Source of the DNA: Micromonospora sp. WMMD1120
GTDB lineage: Bacteria; Actinomycetota; Actinomycetes; Mycobacteriales; Micromonosporaceae
NCBI RefSeq assembly: GCF_029626235.1
Contig: NZ_JARUBO010000005.1
Location: 3,194,501 to 3,258,500 of the forward strand
DNA length: 64,000 nt
Reading direction: 5' to 3'
The position numbers and the translations under genes were made by a program. The first letter of the stretch is position 1. Each line of letters starts with the position of its first letter. Under the pieces are notes generated by a model, which was not told the DNA's origin, ran no database searches, and worked only from the letters and a program-made list of their open reading frames with translations. Positions 25,035 through 33,732 of this stretch are shown here, piece after piece.

Positions 25035-26188
25035 GCGGCCACCCGGTAGGGCAGGCGGGCCGTCACCGCGAAGCCGCCGTCGTTCCGGGGGCCGGCGCGG
25101 AACTCCCCGCCGTGCAACGCCACCCGTTCCCGCATGCCGGTCAACCCGTGCCCCTCCCCGACGGTCGACACCGGTCGCCGGCCGTCGTCGGTCACCTCCA
25201 CCCGGACCTCGGTCGGCAGAACCGTCACCGTCGCCCGGCAGGCGGCCGGCGCGGCGTGCTTCACCACGTTCGTCACCGCCTCCTGCACGATCCGGTAGAC
25301 AGCGAGGCCCACCGACTCCGGCACCGTACCGGCCGGTTCCTCCCGCCGTACGTCCAGCCGTACCTCGACCCCGCCGATCGCCGCCTGCTCGGCGAGCGAT
25401 GACAGCTCGTCCAAACCGGGCGTCGGGGCGTACGGGGCGCCGTCCCGCAGGACGCCGAGCACCCGACGCACGTCGGTGAGCGCGCCGCGGCCGGTCTCCT
25501 CGATCACCCGCAGGGCGGCGCCCGCCTCCCGGGGGTCCGCCTCGGCGACGTGGTTGGCGACGGCTGCCTTGACCACGATGAGACTCAGCGTGTGGGCCAC
25601 CACGTCGTGCAGCTCACGTGCCACCCGCAGGCGCTCCTCGGTGGCGGCCTGCCGGACCAGGTGGTCGCTCTGCCGGGCGGCCAGGGCACGGCGCTCCCGG
25701 ATCGACCAGCCGATCAACCAGGCTGGCGCGATCATGACGAGGGCGTACGCGACCGCCCCGGTGCGTGACCAGAGGTCACCGGCGGTCAGCACCAGCGCGA
25801 CACTGACCAGGGCGAGGCACCCGGCGGCGCTGAGCATCGACCGGCGCGTGGTCGTCGACACGGCCACCGTGTAGAAGGACAGGCCGATGGCGAGGGCCGG
25901 CGCGGCGGCGGCGAAGTTGGGGATCACACCGGCGGCCAGCGCGGCGGCGGCGATCACGCTGATCAGCACGGCGACGGGGACCGGCCAGCGCCGCCGGGCG
26001 GCCAACGGCAACCCGAGCGCCATCCCGACGAGCACCGACAGCCAGAGCGGTTCGCGTACGCCGCCGTGCAGCGGCGACTCCAGCGCCGCGTACGGGCAGA
26101 GGAATCCGCCGACCGCCACGGCCAGGACGGCGTCCAGGACGTACAGATCCTTCGGCCGCAGTCGACGGGACAGCAGATGAGCGATCAC
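25031..26188 (-). CDS. NarL-family sensor histidine kinase, system 1
   Basis: 385 residues from the GTG at 26188; the long frame to 28108 runs antisense through the exporter and is rejected. Five or six N-terminal membrane helices (residues 15-160) lie before HisKA_3: RVARELHDVVAHTLSLIVVKA with phosphoacceptor His near 207. The HATPase domain includes YRIVQEAVTNVVKHA (N box) and GHGLTGMRERVALHGG. DesK-like kinases of this form sense membrane state or cell-wall stress. TAGCGT lies seven bases before the GTG. Overlap with the response regulator shows they are one system. Confidence 0.93.
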   Translation of the reverse strand: MIAHLLSRRLRPKDLYVLDAVLAVAVGGFLCPYAALESPLHGGVREPLWLSVLVGMALGLPLAARRRWPVPVAVLISVIAAAALAAGVIPNFAAAAPALAIGLSFYTVAVSTTTRRSMLSAAGCLALVSVALVLTAGDLWSRTGAVAYALVMIAPAWLIGWSIRERRALAARQSDHLVRQAATEERLRVARELHDVVAHTLSLIVVKAAVANHVAEADPREAGAALRVIEETGRGALTDVRRVLGVLRDGAPYAPTPGLDELSSLAEQAAIGGVEVRLDVRREEPAGTVPESVGLAVYRIVQEAVTNVVKHAAPAACRATVTVLPTEVRVEVTDDGRRPVSTVGEGHGLTGMRERVALHGGEFRAGPRNDGGFAVTARLPYRVAA

Positions 26189-26357
26189 CCGACGAACGCT
26201 ATCGACCGACGGCGGCGGGCGCGTCCACCCGTGGGCCGTCATCCCCGGGTACGGCGTCCGACCGCCGCGCGCGTCCGGGATCCGCCCACGGGCGGGTCGG
26301 GGAGTGTCCGCGCTGGCACGACGCGCGGGGCCGGCCCGAGGCGGCACCGTGACGGTC

Positions 26358-27107
26358 ATGACCACAGACACGGTGACCCTGACCGGGCTGCGCGCGGTGT
26401 ACGGCAGCAGGAGCCGACCGGTGACGGCACTCGACGGCGTGACGACGAGCTTCGCGAGCGGCACGTTCACGGCGGTGATGGGCCCCTCCGGTTCGGGGAA
26501 GTCCACACTGCTGCACTGCGCCGCGGGATTGGACAGCCCGACGGAGGGGGTCGTCACGATCGACGGCGTCCGCCTGAACGACCTCGGCGAGGACGAGCTG
26601 ACCCGGCTACGGCGGGACCGGATCGGCTTCGTCTTCCAGGCGTTCAACCTGGTGTCCACGCTGACCGCCGCGCAGAACGTCGAGCTGCCGTCACGCCTGG
26701 CCGGTCGCCGTCCACCGGCCCGCGACGTCGCCGCCGCGTTGGACGCCGTCGGGCTGGCCGACCGGGCCGGACACCGGCCGAGCGAGTTGTCCGGCGGCGA
26801 GCAGCAGCGCGTCGCCGTGGCCCGAGCGTTGATCACCCGCCCGGCGGTGCTCTTCGCCGACGAGCCGACCGGCGCGTTGGACAGCGCGGCGTCCCGGCAG
26901 GTGCTGCGGCTGCTGCGCGGGTTGGTTGACGAGCACGGGCAGACGGTGGTGATGGTGACCCACGATCCCACCGCCGCCGCGTACGCCGACCGGGTGGTCC
27001 TGCTCGCCGACGGGCGGATCGTCGACGAGCTGACCGACGGGATCACCGCTGCCGCTGTCGCCGCCCGGATCGCCGAGCGGGAGACCGTCGGGGAGCGGTC
27101 GTGCTGA
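26358..27107 (+). CDS. ABC transporter ATPase (MacB/LolD-type), system 1
   Basis: 249 residues from the ATG at 26358; a GTG at 26349 is possible. Walker A GPSGSGKST (about 43-51), Q-loop FVFQAFNLVSTLTAAQN, signature LSGGEQQRVAVARAL, Walker B AVLFADEPTGALD and VMVTHDPTAAAYADR identify a FtsE/MacB-class ATPase. Partner of the FtsX-type permease, whose GTG overlaps this stop by seven bases. Divergent from the system 1 kinase, about 170 bases away, as seen for antibiotic-sensing ABC modules. Confidence 0.95.
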   Translation: MTTDTVTLTGLRAVYGSRSRPVTALDGVTTSFASGTFTAVMGPSGSGKSTLLHCAAGLDSPTEGVVTIDGVRLNDLGEDELTRLRRDRIGFVFQAFNLVSTLTAAQNVELPSRLAGRRPPARDVAAALDAVGLADRAGHRPSELSGGEQQRVAVARALITRPAVLFADEPTGALDSAASRQVLRLLRGLVDEHGQTVVMVTHDPTAAAYADRVVLLADGRIVDELTDGITAAAVAARIAERETVGERSC

Positions 27108-29530
27108 GCGTCCGGCGTTCGGCGAGCGCGTTCGTTGCCGTCGCCATCGGGGTCGCGCTGGTCGCGGCGGCAACGGTGCTGCTCGCCTCCGGGCGTCCGC
27201 AGGCGCCGGAACGGCTGGCCCGCGCGGCGGTGGTGGTGCAGAGCCCGGAGGCGGGCGCCTCGGCCGACTCGTTCGTGCCGTCCCGCCCGTGGTCCTCCGC
27301 CGTCGCGGCCGACCTCGCCGGCAGGCTGGCCGACCTGCCGGGTGTCGCGGCGGCGGTACCGGACCGGACCTTCCACGCCCAGGTGCTCGTCGACGGCCGT
27401 CCCGCGGTCGCCGACACCCGGCGGGAGGACGCCCACCAGGGGCACGGCTGGTCCAGCGCCCAGTTGGGCGGACTGCGTCCCACCGCCGGGGAGCCGCCCC
27501 GGCGGGCCGGCGAGGTGGTCGTCGACAGGGCGCTCGGGTTGCGCGTCGGCGCTTCGGTCACACTCGTCACCGGAACCGGCCCGGAGCCGTACACGGTGAG
27601 CGGCCTGGTCGACGCGCCCGGCGTGCACGTCGTGGACGAGGTCGCCGCGACCCTCGCCCCCGGCGTACGCGCGATCGGTCTGCTGCTCGCGCCCGGCGCC
27701 GACCGGGAGCGGGTCGCCCTGGCGGCCCGGGCTGTCGTCGGCGGCGACGGGCGGGTGTTGACCGGCGACGCGCGCGGCGCGCTGGAGCCTCGCGGCGACG
27801 CCTATACCCGCTGGGTCGGCATGCAGGTGCTCACCGCCACGGCGGCCCTCGCCGGCTTCGTCACGGTGTTCGTGGTCGCCTCCACCTTCGCGCTCACCAC
27901 CGCGCAGCGCCGGCGCGAGCTGGGACTGCTGCGCGCCGTGGGCGCCACCGGACGCCAGGTCCGCCGCCTGGTGTGCGCCGAGGCGCTGGTCGTCGGCGCC
28001 GGTGGCGGACTCGTCGGCCTGCTGACCGGCGCGGGGCTCGCCCCGGCGGTGGGTCGGCTGCTCGTGGACGCGGGTCTGGAGCCGGCGACGTTCGCGGTCC
28101 GCTACCACCTCTGGCCGGTGGCGGTCTCGCTCGTCGCCGGGCCGGTGATCGCGCTGCTGGCCGTCTGGTCGACGTCGCGACGGGCGGCGCGGGTCCGCCC
28201 GCTGGAGGCGCTGCGCGAGGCCGCGGTGGAGCAGCGACCGATCGGGCGGGTACGCGTCGCCACCGGGGCGCTGCTCGTCGCGGCGGGGATCGCCCTCAGC
28301 GTCGGCACGGCGACCTCGGACGAGGCCCGGATCGCCGCGCAGTACGCCCTCTACGCGGTGATGGCTCTGGTGGCCGGTGCCACGGTGCTCGCCCCGGCGG
28401 TGATCGGGCCGGTCGTCCGGCTGCTGCGGTCCCCGGTGCGTCGCCCCGGTGGCGCGATCGGGATGCTGGTCCGTGCCGCCGCGTTGACCGCCACCCGGCG
28501 GACCGCCGCCATCGCCGCGCCGGTGCTGCTCACCGTCGCGTTCGCGGTGCTGGTGTCCGGGATGGTGCGTACCACCAGCGCCGCGTACGCGGCAGGCCGG
28601 GCGGACACCGTGAACGCCGGTTGGATCGTCGTGCCCGACCGGGCCCCCGGTCTGTCCGACGCTGCCGTCGCCGCCACCGGCGGCACCGCCCTGCTGCCGA
28701 CCACCGTCTACCGCACCGACCCCGGGGCCCCGCCGCCGAACCGGCCGCTGACCGCGCTCGGTGTGGACCCGGTGGGCTTCGCCGCCGCCAACCGGGTGCT
28801 CACCGTCGTCGCCGGTTCGGTGGACGACCTGCGCGGCGACGACACGGTGGTGGTCACCGCGGCGGCGAACCTACGGCCGTCCGCGTCGTACGAGGTGGTC
28901 TTCGCCGACGGGACGACGGTGTCGCTGCGCGTCGTGGCGGTGGTCACCGACGACTCGATCCCCGGCGACCTGCTGGTGCCCCGGGCGGCGGTACGGACGC
29001 ACGACCCGTCGGCCCTGACGTCCACCGTGTACGTCCGGGACCGGATCGACCCGCCCGCCGGGGCGCGGATCGTCGACGTCGCCACCTGGGCGGCCGAGGC
29101 GGACGCCGCCGAGGACCGCCTGGTCTGGCTGTTCACGTTGCTGCTGATCGGGGTGTCCGCCGGTTACGGGGCCATCGCGGTGGCCAACACGTTGGTGCTG
29201 GCCGCCGCCGGTCGGGCCACCGACCTGCGACTGGTCCGGCTGGCCGGAGCGACCCGGCGGCAGGTGATCTGGCTGGTCACCGCGGAGTCCGCGCTGGTGG
29301 TGCTGATCGGCGCGCTGCTCGGTGGCGCTGTCGCGTTCGCCGGCCTGCTCAGCATCCGCGCCGGGCTCGCCGAGCAGGTCGGCGCTCCGGTCGACCTGGT
29401 GGTGCCCTGGTCGGTCGTCGGTGGGGCGGTGGGACTGTGCCTGTTGCTGGCGGTGCTGGCCAGCGTGCTGCCGACGTGGCGGTCGTTGCGGCACTGGCCC
29501 GCCCGGTCGCGGGTCGGCGTCGCCGGTTGA
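27101..29530 (+). CDS. FtsX-family ABC permease, system 1
   Basis: 809 residues, starting with GTG. One N-terminal helix, then a large extracytoplasmic region (40-235), three helices of the first FtsX core (LTATAALAGFVTVFVVASTFAL, GAGGGLVGLLTGAGLAPAVG, VAVSLVAGPVIALLAVWSTSRRAARVRPLEALRE), two more helices (385-450), a second extracytoplasmic domain (490-690) and a second FtsX core ending VLPTWRSLRHWPA. This ten-helix double-FtsX layout is that of large MacB/BceB-like permeases with mechanotransmission function. Export of, or protection from, peptides or membrane-active drugs is likely; substrate unknown. Confidence 0.93.
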   Translation: MLSVRRSASAFVAVAIGVALVAAATVLLASGRPQAPERLARAAVVVQSPEAGASADSFVPSRPWSSAVAADLAGRLADLPGVAAAVPDRTFHAQVLVDGRPAVADTRREDAHQGHGWSSAQLGGLRPTAGEPPRRAGEVVVDRALGLRVGASVTLVTGTGPEPYTVSGLVDAPGVHVVDEVAATLAPGVRAIGLLLAPGADRERVALAARAVVGGDGRVLTGDARGALEPRGDAYTRWVGMQVLTATAALAGFVTVFVVASTFALTTAQRRRELGLLRAVGATGRQVRRLVCAEALVVGAGGGLVGLLTGAGLAPAVGRLLVDAGLEPATFAVRYHLWPVAVSLVAGPVIALLAVWSTSRRAARVRPLEALREAAVEQRPIGRVRVATGALLVAAGIALSVGTATSDEARIAAQYALYAVMALVAGATVLAPAVIGPVVRLLRSPVRRPGGAIGMLVRAAALTATRRTAAIAAPVLLTVAFAVLVSGMVRTTSAAYAAGRADTVNAGWIVVPDRAPGLSDAAVAATGGTALLPTTVYRTDPGAPPPNRPLTALGVDPVGFAAANRVLTVVAGSVDDLRGDDTVVVTAAANLRPSASYEVVFADGTTVSLRVVAVVTDDSIPGDLLVPRAAVRTHDPSALTSTVYVRDRIDPPAGARIVDVATWAAEADAAEDRLVWLFTLLLIGVSAGYGAIAVANTLVLAAAGRATDLRLVRLAGATRRQVIWLVTAESALVVLIGALLGGAVAFAGLLSIRAGLAEQVGAPVDLVVPWSVVGGAVGLCLLLAVLASVLPTWRSLRHWPARSRVGVAG

Positions 29531-29559
29531 CCGGGCCGGCGGACCGGCGCGGACACAGC

Positions 29560-29565
29560 TACCGT
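29560..29565 (+). promoter_or_regulatory. -10 hexamer TACCGT for a leaderless transcript
   Basis: TACCGT ends exactly six bases before the ATG at 29572, so transcription would start at or beside the start codon. No Shine-Dalgarno is present. Confidence 0.5.
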
Positions 29566-29571
29566 CGGTGG

Positions 29572-30558
29572 ATGCGATTCGCGCGCCCGCTCGGGCTGCT
29601 CCTCGCCGCCGTGGCCGTCGTGGTGTGGGCGTTCGGGATGACGGTGTGGCAGCCGCTGACCGAGCCGATCGGCCCGTGGTCGGAGCGCCTGCCGGGCAAC
29701 AACACCTACTGGGCGCGGGACCTGCGGTTCCTGGCGATCATGGCGGTGGCGGTCGGGCTGGTGCTCGCCGGTCGGGGCCGGCTGCTCTGGAGCGGCCCGG
29801 CCGCGGTGCTCGGCGGTTGCTGGATCGCCGCCGACGTCGCGATCGACCGGGCCGATCCGGTGGGCGTCGGGGCGACGGTGCTGCTCGTCGTCGGCGGTCT
29901 CGCGGTGCTCGGCGTGTTCGCGGCGGTGCCGTGGTGGCGGGAACGCGGCACGCCGCCGGCCGTCGAGCGGGCGGTGCTGACCGGCGCGGCGTGCGTGGTC
30001 GGGGTGCTGACGCTGGTGGCGGCCGGGATCGAGTCGCCGACCGACCGGGAGCCGGAGTTGGCCCACGGCGCGCTGAGCACCGGGGCGCTGCTGGTGGTCC
30101 TGGCCGTGGGCGCCGCCCTGGCGGCGGCTCCGGCGCGCACCCGGCACCGCGTCGGGGTGGCCGCCGGCCTCGCCACCGTGTGCCTGCTCGGCGTCGGGTT
30201 GGTGCGCGCCACCCCGCCCGGCGAACGCCTCCTGCCGGAGGTCGCTCTCGGTACGGTGCTGCTCACCGGGGTCACGCTGCTGGCCTGGGACTGGCCCGGT
30301 GGCCGGCCGGTCTGGCGGCACCACGCGCTGGCCGCCCTCGCCGCGGCGCTGGGCCCGTTCGTGTTCCTGCTGGTCACGGCCATGACCATGATGGTCGTGC
30401 TGCCGATCGGCAGGCAGTTCACCGCGCTGGCCGGGAACAGCCCGATCAACGCCGCCGACTCCGACCTGCTGGTCTCGCTGGCCGGCCTGCTCGCCGGGCT
30501 CGGGATGGCGTTCGTGCTGGCATGGCCGGCCGCGATCGGTCACCGCCCGTCGAGGTAG
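29572..30558 (+). CDS. Polytopic membrane protein of unknown function
   Basis: 328 residues with about nine hydrophobic helices spread along the whole length (for example PLGLLLAAVAVVVWAFGMTVW, FLAIMAVAVGLVLAG, VLLVVGGLAVLGVFAAVPWW, HALAALAAALGPFVFLLVTAMTMMVVLPIG, LLVSLAGLLAGLGMAFVLAWPAAIG). There is no recognisable transporter motif. It follows the FtsX permease by 41 bases but has its own -10 hexamer at 29560-29565, so it may be both co-transcribed and leaderless. The function cannot be inferred beyond membrane location. Confidence 0.75.
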   Translation: MRFARPLGLLLAAVAVVVWAFGMTVWQPLTEPIGPWSERLPGNNTYWARDLRFLAIMAVAVGLVLAGRGRLLWSGPAAVLGGCWIAADVAIDRADPVGVGATVLLVVGGLAVLGVFAAVPWWRERGTPPAVERAVLTGAACVVGVLTLVAAGIESPTDREPELAHGALSTGALLVVLAVGAALAAAPARTRHRVGVAAGLATVCLLGVGLVRATPPGERLLPEVALGTVLLTGVTLLAWDWPGGRPVWRHHALAALAAALGPFVFLLVTAMTMMVVLPIGRQFTALAGNSPINAADSDLLVSLAGLLAGLGMAFVLAWPAAIGHRPSR

Positions 30559-30564
30559 CGGCGC

Positions 30565-31128
30565 TCAGTCGACGACCGGCAACACGACCTCGTTGCGGCG
30601 CAGGAACCACGGCTTCCACGGCGGGTCGAAGCGCGCGTACCGGATGGCGCCGGTGGGTTGCAGGCCGGCGGCGGTCACCGACCGGCCGAGCATGGTGGCC
30701 CGCTGGCTGAACGCCCGCTCCGTCCAGCGCCCGGAGAACCGCATCGCCGCCGCCAGTTGCGCCGCTACCTCGCGGACGCGGACCCGGGAGTCCACCGGCT
30801 CGGGCACCGTGGTGGTGGTGAGGGTGGCGGGCAGGACGAACTGGATCAGGTACGCGCCCGGCCACTCACCCTCGACCTGCACCACCGGCGCGGTCATGGC
30901 GATCTTCTCCGGACCGCCGGCCGCCGACCTCGCCGACGCCGCCGGGCCGACCGCGTGTCGGGCCCGGTTGGCGCCGGCGAGGTACCCGGCCAGCGGGCGG
31001 AACGCCTCGATCGGCGCCCTGGTGAACGACGCCTGGACCTGCATCTCGGCCACCAGGTGGGCCGGATACCGGCGCAGCTCGAAGCCGGGGTGTCGAGACA
31101 CCACCCGGTACGGCTGCTGTTCGGTCAT
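30565..31128 (-). CDS. SOUL-type heme-binding-like protein
   Basis: 187 residues from the ATG at 31128. The family features are YRVVSRHPGFELRRYPAHLVAEMQV at the start, FRPLAGYLAGAN, EKIAMTAPVVQ (the near-invariant KIAMTAPV) and the C-terminal WKPWFLRRNEVVLPV. SOUL/HBP proteins bind heme or other tetrapyrroles in animals and plants; bacterial members lack a proven ligand. No signal peptide, so cytosolic. A longer frame to 32181 runs through neighbouring genes and is rejected. Its end faces that of the membrane protein at 29572-30558, six bases away. Confidence 0.92.
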   Translation of the reverse strand: MTEQQPYRVVSRHPGFELRRYPAHLVAEMQVQASFTRAPIEAFRPLAGYLAGANRARHAVGPAASARSAAGGPEKIAMTAPVVQVEGEWPGAYLIQFVLPATLTTTTVPEPVDSRVRVREVAAQLAAAMRFSGRWTERAFSQRATMLGRSVTAAGLQPTGAIRYARFDPPWKPWFLRRNEVVLPVVD

Positions 31129-31160
31129 CGCGCGGCCCCCACTGGTTGCTGGGACCGACG

Positions 31161-31910
31161 CTACCGCCCGTCCGGCTCCCGCTCGGCCGAAGTGGGCCGC
31201 TCCGGACCGGGTGCCACGGCCCGCTCGGTCAACCGCCAGTACTGCCGCTTGCCGTCGTCGCGCAGCACCACCCCGAGCAGGCCCACCTCCCGGCGCAGTT
31301 CCCGGGCGTCGTCGCGGCGTTCCCGTTCGAGCGCACGTTCCCGGGCCCGCAGCAGCGCGTCCGCGCCGGCGGGCAGCCCGGGCAGGTCGGGCACCCACAG
31401 CCGGTACGCCGACCGGTGCGGGTCGTCGTCCGCCCACCTCCAGCCGTGCTCGCGGAACGCCGCCGCCAGTCGGGCCGCCGGCAGGTCCGTCGACTCCCGG
31501 ACCAGTTCCGCGCCGTCGCTGTCGAGCAGCACCAGGTGCTTGTCGGCGAGGAAGGCCACCCGGGTGTCGGCCCGCGCGACGGTTCGGCTCTGGTCGGCGC
31601 GACGGAGCTGGACCTGCGCCCCGTCGACGGTGACGATCAGCCGTTCGGCGGTGCCGATCCCGCCGATGACCAGGCCGCCCAGGACGCCCACGCCGATCGC
31701 GCCGACGGTCGCCTGCGGCTCGGGCAACCGGTCCAGCCACTCGATCAGGTCGCTGAACGGCACCCAGGGCAACCGGGCCAGCCATCCCGTCGTCATCGCG
31801 AGGAGCCATCCGGCGCCGGCGCCGAGCAGCGGGAAGCCACCCCACAGGACCGCCAGCTCCAGCGGGCCGCCGCTGACCACTGTGCGCGGACGGTAGCCGG
31901 CCGCGTCCAT
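31161..31910 (-). CDS. YqeB-like membrane protein with bacterial PH-like domain
   Basis: 249 residues from the ATG at 31910. Two membrane helices (about 17-40 and 68-88: ELAVLWGGFPLLGAGAGWLLAM, VGAIGVGVLGGLVIGGIG) flank a short segment. A beta-rich domain follows at 90-150 (ERLIVTVDGAQVQLRRADQSRTVARADTRVAFLADKHLVLLDSDG), then a charged helical tail ending DDGKRQYWRLTERA, which resembles the winged C-terminal part of YqeB-family proteins. The function is unknown. It starts two bases after the ABC-2 permease stop on the same strand, so it is probably part of the exporter operon. Confidence 0.72.
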   Translation of the reverse strand: MDAAGYRPRTVVSGGPLELAVLWGGFPLLGAGAGWLLAMTTGWLARLPWVPFSDLIEWLDRLPEPQATVGAIGVGVLGGLVIGGIGTAERLIVTVDGAQVQLRRADQSRTVARADTRVAFLADKHLVLLDSDGAELVRESTDLPAARLAAAFREHGWRWADDDPHRSAYRLWVPDLPGLPAGADALLRARERALERERRDDARELRREVGLLGVVLRDDGKRQYWRLTERAVAPGPERPTSAEREPDGR

Positions 31911-31912
31911 GG

Positions 31913-32707
31913 TCAGGACACCTCGCGGCGCAGCGTCCGGACCAGGCCGGCGGCCAACGGGAGGACCATCCAGACCAGCAGGGAGACCCCCAGCCGCGCC
32001 CACTGCTCGCCGGTGACGTCGCTGGTGAACAGGGGTTCCATGGTCCGGCTGGTGTCCAGCCAACCGGCCGGACCGCGCAGCGGCCGGACCAGTTCACCGA
32101 GCACCGACCACAGGGTCGGCAGCAGCAGGTAGCCGACGATGGCCAGCGGCGGGTTGAGCAGCAGCAGACCGAACGCGGCACCCATCAGCACGCCGACCAC
32201 CTGCACGATCGCCCCGTTGACGATCAACATCGCGTCGACCTTCCAGGTGCCCGCGCCGCCGGTGGCCGACGCCACCAGCGTCCCGACCGTGGCCACGGCC
32301 AGCGTGACCAGCACGGAGGCGAGCGCGGCCAGCACCACCGCGATCAGCTTCGCGGCCACCACCCGCTCCCGCCGGGGCACCAGCGCGTACGTGGTGAGGG
32401 CGGTGCGTTGGGACCACTCGCTGGTGATCGACAGGATGCCCAGCACCGGCAGCAGCACGTTGACCGGCAACAGCGAGGTGACGAAGAACGTGAAGAACGT
32501 CTGTTCGCTCTCCTCGGCGTAGATCAGCAGCAGGGTGACGATCGCGACGACGACCAGGCCGATGGTGATCAGCAGCCAGCGGCCGGCCCGGGTGTCGACG
32601 AGCTTGCGCAGCTCCACGTGGGTGAGTCGGAGCAGGGACGGTCGGCGTACCGGGGCGGGGTGCCGGGGCGCGACGGTGCCGGCGGCGGGTGCGGTGGTGG
32701 TGGTCAT
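31913..32707 (-). CDS. ABC-2 type permease, system 2
   Basis: 264 residues with six membrane helices (for example WLLITIGLVVVAIVTLLLIYA, FFVTSLLPVNVLLPVLGILSIT, LIAVVLAALASVLVTLAVATVGTLV). The N-terminal LLRLTHVELRKLVDTRAGRW is typical of ABC-2 permeases paired with CcmA/BcrA-like ATPases. GGAGG lies before the ATG, and the ATG overlaps the stop of the ATPase gene. It probably exports a peptide, lipid or drug. The divergent two-component system at 33733-35753 is its likely regulator. Confidence 0.92.
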   Translation of the reverse strand: MTTTTAPAAGTVAPRHPAPVRRPSLLRLTHVELRKLVDTRAGRWLLITIGLVVVAIVTLLLIYAEESEQTFFTFFVTSLLPVNVLLPVLGILSITSEWSQRTALTTYALVPRRERVVAAKLIAVVLAALASVLVTLAVATVGTLVASATGGAGTWKVDAMLIVNGAIVQVVGVLMGAAFGLLLLNPPLAIVGYLLLPTLWSVLGELVRPLRGPAGWLDTSRTMEPLFTSDVTGEQWARLGVSLLVWMVLPLAAGLVRTLRREVS

Positions 32708-33600
32708 CGGACGGCCTCCTTCGTCGATTCGCCGGCGGTCAGGGTGAGGAAGAGCTGTTCGAGGCCGCCGCCACCGGCGGGGCGCAGCTCGGACAGCGCG
32801 ACGCCGGCATCCGCCGCCGCCTGGCCGACCGCCTCGGCCTCGGCCTGCACCAGCAGGCCGTCGGCGCTGTCGGCAACGGTCAGGCGCGCCGCCTCCAGCG
32901 CCCGGCGCAGGGCCGCGTCGTCGCGGGCCCGGACCACGGTGCCCCCACCGGCCAGCAGCTCCTTCTTGTCGCCCTGGGCCACGATCCGGCCGCCCCCGAT
33001 CACCACCAGCCGGTCCGCTACCGCCTCCACCTCGCGCAGCAGGTGGGAGGAGAGCAGCACGGTGCCGCCCCGGTCGGCGAAGTCGCGCAGCAGGCTCCGC
33101 ATCCAGAAGATGCCCTCCGGGTCCAGGCCGTTCGCCGGCTCGTCGAGGATCAACACCCGGGGGTCACCGAGCAGCGCCTGCGCCAGCCCGAGCCGCTGCC
33201 GCATGCCCAGCGAATACGCCCGTACCCGGCGCTTGGCCGCCACCGCGTTCAACCCCACCAGGTCGAGCTTCGCGGCGACCTCGCGGCGGTCCACACCCAT
33301 GGTGTACGCGGACAGCGTCAACGCCTCGCGGCCGGTGCGTCCCGCGTGCTGGGCGGAGGCGTCCAGCAGGACGCCCACCTCCCGCCCCGGGTTGGGCAGT
33401 TCCCGGTAGGGGCGGCCGGAGACGGTGGCGCGGCCGGCGGTCGGCGCGGTGAGCCCGCAGATCATGCGCATGGTGGTCGACTTGCCGGCCCCGTTCGGGC
33501 CGAGGAAGCCGGTGACGGTGCCCGGTTCGCACGTGAACGACACGTCGTCCACGGCCGGGTGCGGTCCGTACCGCTTGGTGAGGTTCTCCACGGTGATCAT
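32704..33600 (-). CDS. ABC transporter ATPase (BcrA-like), system 2
   Basis: 298 residues from the ATG at 33600. Walker [12 protein letters not shown] (about 33-43), signature AYSLGMRQRLGLAQALL, Walker B VLILDEPANGLDPEG, switch His in VLLSSHLLREVEAVAD. The C-terminal 80 residues resemble those of bacitracin-resistance-type ATPases. It is the first gene of the exporter operon and is divergent from the kinase gene, with 132 bases between starts. Confidence 0.95.
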   Translation of the reverse strand: MITVENLTKRYGPHPAVDDVSFTCEPGTVTGFLGPNGAGKSTTMRMICGLTAPTAGRATVSGRPYRELPNPGREVGVLLDASAQHAGRTGREALTLSAYTMGVDRREVAAKLDLVGLNAVAAKRRVRAYSLGMRQRLGLAQALLGDPRVLILDEPANGLDPEGIFWMRSLLRDFADRGGTVLLSSHLLREVEAVADRLVVIGGGRIVAQGDKKELLAGGGTVVRARDDAALRRALEAARLTVADSADGLLVQAEAEAVGQAAADAGVALSELRPAGGGGLEQLFLTLTAGESTKEAVR

Positions 33601-33720
33601 GTCGTCGACCCTGCCCGGGCCACCCGGTCGTCCGCTGCGGCCACCGGTCGGTGCCGCGTCGACCTTTGTCGGTCGACAGGTCTCGACTTTGGTAGCTGGC
33701 CGCGCCCTCCGCCGGCTGCC

Positions 33721-33726
33721 TAGCAT
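33721..33726 (+). promoter_or_regulatory. -10 hexamer TAGCAT for a leaderless kinase transcript
   Basis: TAGCAT ends exactly six bases before the GTG at 33733. No ribosome binding site is present, so the kinase mRNA is probably leaderless. Confidence 0.5.
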
Positions 33727-33732
33727 GGGCGC

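Noticed and set aside
26189..28108. Long upstream extension of the system 1 kinase frame
   Set aside because: The added 640 residues run antisense through the ABC genes and are low-complexity; the kinase starts at 26188.
31129..32181. Upstream extension of the SOUL protein frame
   Set aside because: It overlaps the YqeB-like and permease genes in another frame and is Arg/Gly/Pro-rich.
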